Assembly: GCA_947474485.1 (NCBI GenBank)
Contig: CANJJP010000080.1
Span: forward strand, 1 to 7,099
Origin: Bacteroidota bacterium
GTDB taxonomy: Bacteria > Bacteroidota > Bacteroidia > B-17B0 > Aurantibacillaceae
DNA length: 7,099 nucleotides
Direction: 5' to 3'
Shown here piece after piece: positions 1 through 4,545 of the stretch (the stretch's first letter is position 1; each line of letters begins with the position of its first letter). The notes below the pieces were generated by a model. It was not told the origin of the DNA, did no database searches, and saw only the letters and a list, made by a program, of their open reading frames with translations. Position numbers and translations under genes: made by a program.

Positions 1-780
1 AGTTGTAGGGCCAGCACTTGGTTTAGTTTCTTGAATAAAACCAACTATAGCTACTTCACCTTTGTTCCAAATATAAGTAGGTAATTTTACCTTATTTACA
101 AATGTTTGAGTTTGCCCATTTGTCCAAGTACCAACCAAAGTTTGTCCATTTTGATTAGGTACCATTTTTCGCATAATAAACTCAAAATCCTTTTCTCCAT
201 TACTTCCAGGCGCTGTTGCATAACTTATATGCTCTTCAATAATTGCTAATTGCAATTTTAAAGGGTTTGCTGTTGTAAAAGCTTGCGCTGCAGTAATTGT
301 TGTAGTAATAGTGATTGAATCATAAGCCGCATTCCAAACATATCCAGTTGTTAAAGCAAAAGGAGCATCAACTTGATAATCACTATTAATTGTTGCTTGA
401 TCAAGATAGCCAGCATTACCGTTATTTGGTGCTGTTCCTAGTTCTCTACCATTAAATCTTCCTTGCGGAGCAAAACGATCAGTGCCTGTTGGGTAATAAT
501 AGCTTTGACGCGAAGTAGGTTCAGTTGTGTTTTGCTGATACAATGATGTTGGACTTGTTGGAGCCGAAGGAATAGCTACTTGATAACGAAGCAAAATCAT
601 TTTTTTCGGTGAATTTTGATTAGCTAATGCAAGCGTAGTAATTCCAGGATTAACTGAGGCACATGGCGGACAATTTTCACCAGTCCATTCTTCAAATAAA
701 CTAATTCGTTGTGTTTGAGCACTCGAATTTAAAGTAGCCGCCAATGCTAAACCTGTCAAAATTTGTAATGTTTTTTTCAT
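1..780 (-). CDS. Omp28-related secreted protein with CxxC motif, partial (3' end beyond window)
   Basis: The frame is open from the ATG at 778-780 to the left edge, giving 260 residues with no stop; the C-terminus lies outside the window. Residues 1-21 form a Sec signal peptide (MKK start, hydrophobic core, Ala-Gln cleavage region). The mature part starts with the Omp28-related, thioredoxin-like segment: EEWTGENC at residues 30-37, then a CPPC motif at 37-40. It aligns almost without gaps to residues 1-263 of the downstream-numbered neighbour (1096-3081), with about seven residues in ten identical by eye and one three-residue deletion near residue 115. Established knowledge: Omp28-like proteins of Bacteroidota are exported, surface-associated proteins of unclear function. 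Inference: the unseen part probably carries the same Ig-like, jelly-roll and T9SS sorting domains as the paralogue. A candidate promoter box lies 52 bases upstream. Family is confident; biochemical role is unknown. Confidence 0.88.
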   Translation of the reverse strand, partial: MKKTLQILTGLALAATLNSSAQTQRISLFEEWTGENCPPCASVNPGITTLALANQNSPKKMILLRYQVAIPSAPTSPTSLYQQNTTEPTSRQSYYYPTGTDRFAPQGRFNGRELGTAPNNGNAGYLDQATINSDYQVDAPFALTTGYVWNAAYDSITITTTITAAQAFTTANPLKLQLAIIEEHISYATAPGSNGEKDFEFIMRKMVPNQNGQTLVGTWTNGQTQTFVNKVKLPTYIWNKGEVAIVGFIQETKPSAGPTT

Positions 781-794
781 AGATAAAGTTTTAA

Positions 795-816
795 GTATGC
801 GGTATTATTTGCATAC
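795..816 (-). repeat. Inverted repeat in the 5' leader of the truncated paralogue
   Basis: A perfect 6-bp inverted repeat, GTATGC and GCATAC, is separated by 10 bases and ends 14 bases upstream of the ATG at 780. In the predicted leader RNA it could form a short hairpin next to the ribosome landing region; as DNA it could be a small operator. No regulator is identified. A weaker, G-U-containing counterpart sits at the same relative place upstream of the paralogue at 3081. Confidence 0.4.
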
Positions 817-831
817 ATGTTTTCAGTTTTA

Positions 832-839
832 CAAATGTA
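832..839 (-). promoter_or_regulatory. Candidate Bacteroidota -7 promoter box (TACATTTG)
   Basis: On the minus strand TACATTTG matches the Bacteroidota sigma-A -7 consensus TAnnTTTG exactly, and lies 52 bases upstream of the start codon at 780. No good TTTG/TTG -33 box is visible about 20 bases further upstream, only a T-rich stretch, so the call rests on the -7 box and on its position matching the equivalent box of the paralogue. Confidence 0.5.
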
Positions 840-1013
840 AACTAAGATTGATAGAATTAAAAAGTAATGAATATTTATTATTTGGTTTCGGTTTTCTTTA
901 AAACTAAAACAACTTGAAAAACAATTAGTTACAAATAATTTATAATACTATACTGATTTAGATTGGCAATCTTTTTTATACTACGTTAGGTATTTAAACC
1001 AAGTTTACCTAGT

Positions 1014-1050
1014 AAATAAAAAATCCCGACTACCTTAAGTAATCGGGACT
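1014..1050 (-). terminator. Intrinsic terminator after the full-length Omp28-like cargo gene
   Basis: On the minus strand the arms TCCCGA (from 1048 down) and TCGGGA (down to 1024) form a 6-bp GC-rich stem, extended after one mismatch by three more pairs around a five-base loop. It is followed by TTTTTT at 1023-1018 and further T-rich sequence. It begins about 45 bases beyond the stop codon at 1096-1098. This is a classic intrinsic terminator and marks the end of that transcript before the next paralogue. Confidence 0.88.
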
Positions 1051-1095
1051 AATAAAAAAACTAGCAATCAATTTTGGTTTTTACCAAATCTATTA

Positions 1096-3081
1096 CTAGT
1101 GATTAACAACTAATTTTTTAGTTGTTTTTCCATTTGAAGTTGTTATGTCTAACAAATAAACACCATTGGCTAAATCAGAAGTTGAAATTTCGAATGAATT
1201 TTCACCGTTCACCATAGCAACATCTTTCGTCATTACTAATTGTCCTAACGAATTGATTAAATTTAAACTTGTTTTTTCTGCAACTGCGCTATAAACCTTA
1301 ATTAAAGCTGCTCCATTTGCTGGATTAGGAGAAATTTCTAAATCTGTAAACGAATTATTTTTTATAATTCCCACAGAAGCAGCATCTAAAATATTTAAAT
1401 CATCTATGTAAAGCATGTTTTCATAATCATTTACATTTCTAAACTTAACCAAAAAGTTAGATGTACCTGCATAAGCAGTTAAATCTATAGTTTCTAGTCT
1501 CCACTCGTTAGCAGCTGGAATAAAATCAGAGCCTTGATAAGGAAGTGGTGTATTAGTTGAAAGAGTTGCATCATACTTTTTATAAACACTCATAAACGAT
1601 GCTCCACAATCAGTTGAAACAAAAATTTCCAATGTATCTGACCAATGTTGAGGAAGTGTTGGATCTGTCCATAAACTATATGCAACTTGGAAAGTTAATG
1701 TTGGGTTTGTTGCAGTACTTAAATTAATTGGCGGTAAACGAAACTCATCTATTTCACCTGTTGCTTGGTAATTTGCATTATCTAATCTAACAGAGGCTAC
1801 TCCAGTTTTTTTCGCTGTTGTTGTTCTTGCCCAAGTTGTTGAACCATCAGGGTTAATGCGCTCCCAATTTGCTAGAGGAAAAGATGTTTCAAAACCTTCA
1901 AATAATGGAAATACTGGAGTAACATTTATGTTTTGAAAATTAACAGTTAATGAGTTATCAATTGTACTTGCATCCACACCTGAATTTACATTTGCAACCG
2001 TTACTGTAAATGTATGAGCTCCAGTCGCAACTGTTTGCGTTGGAATAGTTACCATTTGACTTTGGCCAGTTGCTAAAGAACCTGTCCAGTTAATTGTATT
2101 AATTGTACCTGCATCTACTCTATAGTTTATGTCACAAGTTGTTAATGTATTAATACCATTATTCTTTAATTCGAAGATAGGGTCAAATGTATTTGTACAA
2201 ATGTAATTCGACAAACCTGTAATTGCTGCTGCAGTTGCGTTAATAGGCAAAGCTTGTGGATCTCCATAAGCAGCTTGATGCACAATTCTACTAACAAGTG
2301 GTCCCGGGCTTGGAACATCTTCTTGAATAAAAGCAGTAATTGCTAATTCACCTTTATTCCAAATGTAAGTTGGCACTAAAACCTTATTAACAAAAGTTTG
2401 TGTTTGACCATTTGTCCAAGTTGTAGCTAAAGTTTGTCCATTTTCATCTGGAACCATTTTACGCATGATGAATTCAAACTCCTTCTCACCATTAGTGCCT
2501 GGAGCAGTTGCATAAATAATTTTCTCTTCAGTAATTGCTAATTGAAGATTAAGTGGATTAAGCGCAGTAACATTTTGAGCTGCTGTAACAACTGTTGTAA
2601 TGGTAATCGAATCTAATGTTGCATTCCAAACGTATCCTGTTGTTAAGAAGAATGGTGCATCAACTTGGTATTCGAAATCAACTGAATCCTGAGATAAAAA
2701 ACCAGCATTTCCATTATTTCCATTAACATCGCCGCGACCTAACTCATGTCCGTTTAATCTTCCTTGAGGTGCAAATTGATCAGTTTGAGTTGGATAATAA
2801 TAATCTTGACGTAAGCTAGGCTCAGTTGGATTTTGTTGATATAAAGAGTTAGGATTAGTTGGTGCACTTGGAATTGCAACTTGATAACGCAATAAAATCA
2901 ATTTTTTAGGACCTAAGTAATTGGCATTTGCAATTGCTGTAATTCCAGGATTAGTTGCTGCACAAGGCGCACAATTTTCACCTGTCCATTCTTCAAATAA
3001 ATTAATTCGTTGTGTTTGCGCTTGTGTTTGCAAAGAAGCACCCAAAGCCAATACGGCAATAAATTGTAGAGTTTTTTTCAT
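1096..3081 (-). CDS. Omp28-related multidomain protein with T9SS type A sorting domain
   Basis: A complete gene of 661 residues beginning at ATG 3079-3081. Domains in order: Sec signal peptide (1-21); Omp28-related thioredoxin-like region (about 23-275) with the WTGENC stretch and a CAPC motif at residues 37-40; an Ig-like/CARDB-like domain (about 285-385) with Cys295 and Cys316 placed to form a disulfide; a jelly-roll domain of the choice-of-anchor J / cleaved-adhesin kind (about 392-565, FEGFE near the start, YIDDL at the end); and a type A T9SS sorting domain (581-661) with SPNPANG, the GQLV strand, LANGVYLL and the terminal KKLVV. Expected route: Sec export, then PorV/PorU-dependent passage through the outer membrane, cleavage of the C-terminal domain and surface attachment or release. 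The CxxC hints at redox or structural disulfide chemistry, but the rest of a catalytic thioredoxin fold is not evident. The substrate is unknown. It has its own candidate promoter and terminator, so it is probably transcribed separately from porUV. Confidence 0.95.
   Translation of the reverse strand: MKKTLQFIAVLALGASLQTQAQTQRINLFEEWTGENCAPCAATNPGITAIANANYLGPKKLILLRYQVAIPSAPTNPNSLYQQNPTEPSLRQDYYYPTQTDQFAPQGRLNGHELGRGDVNGNNGNAGFLSQDSVDFEYQVDAPFFLTTGYVWNATLDSITITTVVTAAQNVTALNPLNLQLAITEEKIIYATAPGTNGEKEFEFIMRKMVPDENGQTLATTWTNGQTQTFVNKVLVPTYIWNKGELAITAFIQEDVPSPGPLVSRIVHQAAYGDPQALPINATAAAITGLSNYICTNTFDPIFELKNNGINTLTTCDINYRVDAGTINTINWTGSLATGQSQMVTIPTQTVATGAHTFTVTVANVNSGVDASTIDNSLTVNFQNINVTPVFPLFEGFETSFPLANWERINPDGSTTWARTTTAKKTGVASVRLDNANYQATGEIDEFRLPPINLSTATNPTLTFQVAYSLWTDPTLPQHWSDTLEIFVSTDCGASFMSVYKKYDATLSTNTPLPYQGSDFIPAANEWRLETIDLTAYAGTSNFLVKFRNVNDYENMLYIDDLNILDAASVGIIKNNSFTDLEISPNPANGAALIKVYSAVAEKTSLNLINSLGQLVMTKDVAMVNGENSFEISTSDLANGVYLLDITTSNGKTTKKLVVNH
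1099..1341 (-). other. T9SS type A C-terminal sorting domain (CTD)
   Basis: The last 81 residues of the cargo protein follow the TIGR04183-like pattern: an SPNP segment, a strand ending in an S-L-G-Q-L-V turn, a LANGVYLL segment, and a lysine-rich turn ending in KKLVV three residues from the C-terminus. In this family the domain directs transport by the type IX system and is removed by PorU, the enzyme encoded upstream. Confidence 0.92.
2293..3081 (-). repeat. Tandem gene duplication: copy matching 1-780
   Basis: The first 263 codons of this gene correspond to the 260 visible codons of the gene at 1-780, in the same orientation, with high similarity at both DNA and protein level and one three-codon length difference. 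This is a direct duplication of at least the 5' part of the gene. How far it extends cannot be seen because the second copy is cut by the window edge. Confidence 0.9.
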
Positions 3082-3133
3082 TGATATAGTTTTATGCGCA
3101 GAAATATTAATATCACACGCGGTTTCATTTCAT

Positions 3134-3141
3134 CAAAAATA
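3134..3141 (-). promoter_or_regulatory. Candidate Bacteroidota -7 promoter box (TATTTTTG)
   Basis: TATTTTTG on the minus strand fits TAnnTTTG and lies 52 bases upstream of the ATG at 3081, the same distance as the box of the paralogue at 832-839. The -33 region is only T-rich. Conserved placement in two paralogues is the main support; T-rich DNA makes chance matches likely. Confidence 0.45.
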
Positions 3142-3209
3142 AAGAAAAAAACTGATTAAAAGGAGACGAATGGTCAGTAATTATTTGTTTCGTCAACAAC
3201 AATCTTTTA

Positions 3210-3249
3210 CAATTGAAAAAGAAATGAATCCTGATTAAAAAACCAGATT
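3210..3249 (-). terminator. Weak hairpin with T-rich tail after porV
   Basis: Immediately after the porV stop, the minus strand can fold an imperfect hairpin (arms around 3244-3249 and 3227-3233, CTG pairing with CAG, with one bulged base) followed by a T-rich stretch containing TTTTT. The stem is short, so it may be a leaky terminator or none at all. Confidence 0.3.
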
Positions 3250-3252
3250 TAC

Positions 3253-4509
3253 TTAATTATCTGAGGTAGTTTCTTTGTTTTGCTTATTGAATGCATCAAA
3301 GTCGAACGACAAGGAGAAACGCAACGTGTTTTGCAATGGATTGTTTCTAGGAACTGTTGGAACCAAATAGGCGAAATCTAGACCGAATACATTGTACTTA
3401 ACTCCTAAACCAAGTGTAAAAAATTGTCTTCCTCCTTTTGATTTGTTTTCGTGAAAATAGCCTGCTCTTAAAGCAAGTAATTTATCATACCAATATTCAG
3501 CGCCTACCTGCATTATGATTTCGCGCATTTCTTCTTTAAACCCATCTGGAGCGTCATTAAACGAGCCAAACATGCCTGAAGCAACACTTCTGTATGGATC
3601 TTTTCCTGCTTCAATAACACGCTCACCATTGCCATCTACAACTATACTTCCTGCTGCATCATATTTATAACGTGGAGGTGTTGGAACTAATAATTTATTA
3701 AGATCAACCGTAAAAGCTACAGTATTAGCGTCATCTAAATTTAATTTTAATCCACTACCCAATCTTAAATTCATTGGTAAAAAATTTCTTGCTTCAGGAG
3801 CTGCATTGTCAGTGTAAGATAACTTATTTCCAATGTTTGAAATGTTAAAGCCAAAAGTTAATTCTGATTTATTCCCAGATACTTTTATATCTTTATTGGA
3901 GTAAAAACCAGAAACATCAACTGCTACTGCTTGCCCCGCCTTTGTTGCTGTTCCATTTTGAAGCGGCAAACCACCAGTTAAATTAGAATTAATATAGCGA
4001 AAAGCCATTGCTGCGGAAAATTTTTCTCCCAATTTTCTTGTATAAGCTAAATCTAAGGCAAATTCATTTGGTTTATAATTTCCATTTGGATTACCAGTTG
4101 CATCAGTAAAATTAATTGTACCTAATGAGAAGTATCTTAATGAACCCGCAATAGCCGAGTTTTTATCTAATTTACCATAACCTGCTAAATAAGCCAAGCT
4201 AATATCTGGAACTAATTTTCTTAACCATGGAGTATAAGAAGCAGCAACACCAACTTTCTTATCGATAAAAGCATATTTTGCCGCATTCCAATGCATTGAA
4301 TTAATGTCAGGACTTGTTGCCACTCCACACTCCCCCATTGCACCTGCTCTTGAATCAGGCGAAATAAGTAAAACTGGAACTGCTGTTGTAATTGCATTTA
4401 ATGTATTACCTCCATTTAATGCGCCAGTTGTGGAACTCGTTTGTGCATTAGCAATTTGAATTGCTGAAACAAGTAATATAAACCCTATTATTATCTTTCT
4501 ACTATTCAT
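3253..4509 (-). CDS. porV: Type IX secretion outer-membrane protein PorV
   Basis: A 418-residue FadL-like 14-stranded beta-barrel protein of the T9SS (also named LptO). In the known system it collects CTD-bearing cargo from the SprA translocon and carries it to PorU in the attachment complex. Residues 1-22 are a signal peptide (MNSRK, hydrophobic core, IANA before Gln23). Family hallmarks: the SPDSRAGAMG segment and VATSPDINSMHWN near the N-terminus; FGSFNDAP and a following QVGAEYWY segment; RAGYFHE, VKYNVFGLDFAYLVP and NPLQNTLRFSLSF at the C-terminus, ending in a short polar tail. Length is near the family norm of roughly 400. I chose ATG 4507-4509; a GTG at 4531-4533 would add eight residues (MARFTNKL) and is possible. 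With the ATG, porU ends 36 bases upstream, so co-transcription is likely. The mature protein has a single cysteine, Cys61. Identification is confident. Confidence 0.95.
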   Translation of the reverse strand: MNSRKIIIGFILLVSAIQIANAQTSSTTGALNGGNTLNAITTAVPVLLISPDSRAGAMGECGVATSPDINSMHWNAAKYAFIDKKVGVAASYTPWLRKLVPDISLAYLAGYGKLDKNSAIAGSLRYFSLGTINFTDATGNPNGNYKPNEFALDLAYTRKLGEKFSAAMAFRYINSNLTGGLPLQNGTATKAGQAVAVDVSGFYSNKDIKVSGNKSELTFGFNISNIGNKLSYTDNAAPEARNFLPMNLRLGSGLKLNLDDANTVAFTVDLNKLLVPTPPRYKYDAAGSIVVDGNGERVIEAGKDPYRSVASGMFGSFNDAPDGFKEEMREIIMQVGAEYWYDKLLALRAGYFHENKSKGGRQFFTLGLGVKYNVFGLDFAYLVPTVPRNNPLQNTLRFSLSFDFDAFNKQNKETTSDN

Positions 4510-4545
4510 TAATTTATTTGTGAAACGAGCCACGAATTTAAGTTT

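Larger units (their letters stand above)
781..1095. other. Intergenic region between the two Omp28-like paralogues
   Basis: These 315 bases hold no credible coding sequence. What can be supported is the intrinsic terminator of the gene ending at 1096 (near 1014-1050) and the promoter and leader of the gene starting at 780 (about 781-865). The central part, about 866-1010, is very AT-rich and shows only a 5-bp hairpin at 960-972 with no evident role. Confidence 0.8.

Noticed and set aside
960..977. A plus-strand 5-bp hairpin followed by six T residues, terminator-like
   Set aside because: There is no plus-strand gene upstream for it to terminate, and the stem is short and AT-rich.
2921..3142. 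A 73-codon plus-strand open frame with cysteine-rich middle
   Set aside because: It lies antisense over the signal peptide and CxxC region of the Omp28-like gene; its composition follows from the reverse complement of that gene, and no promoter or family is recognisable.
3161..3238. A 22-codon plus-strand frame (3170-3238) preceded by AGGAG
   Set aside because: It looks like a small gene with a Shine-Dalgarno site, but this phylum rarely relies on such sites, the frame overlaps the divergent promoter region, and a chance match in a short intergenic stretch is more likely.
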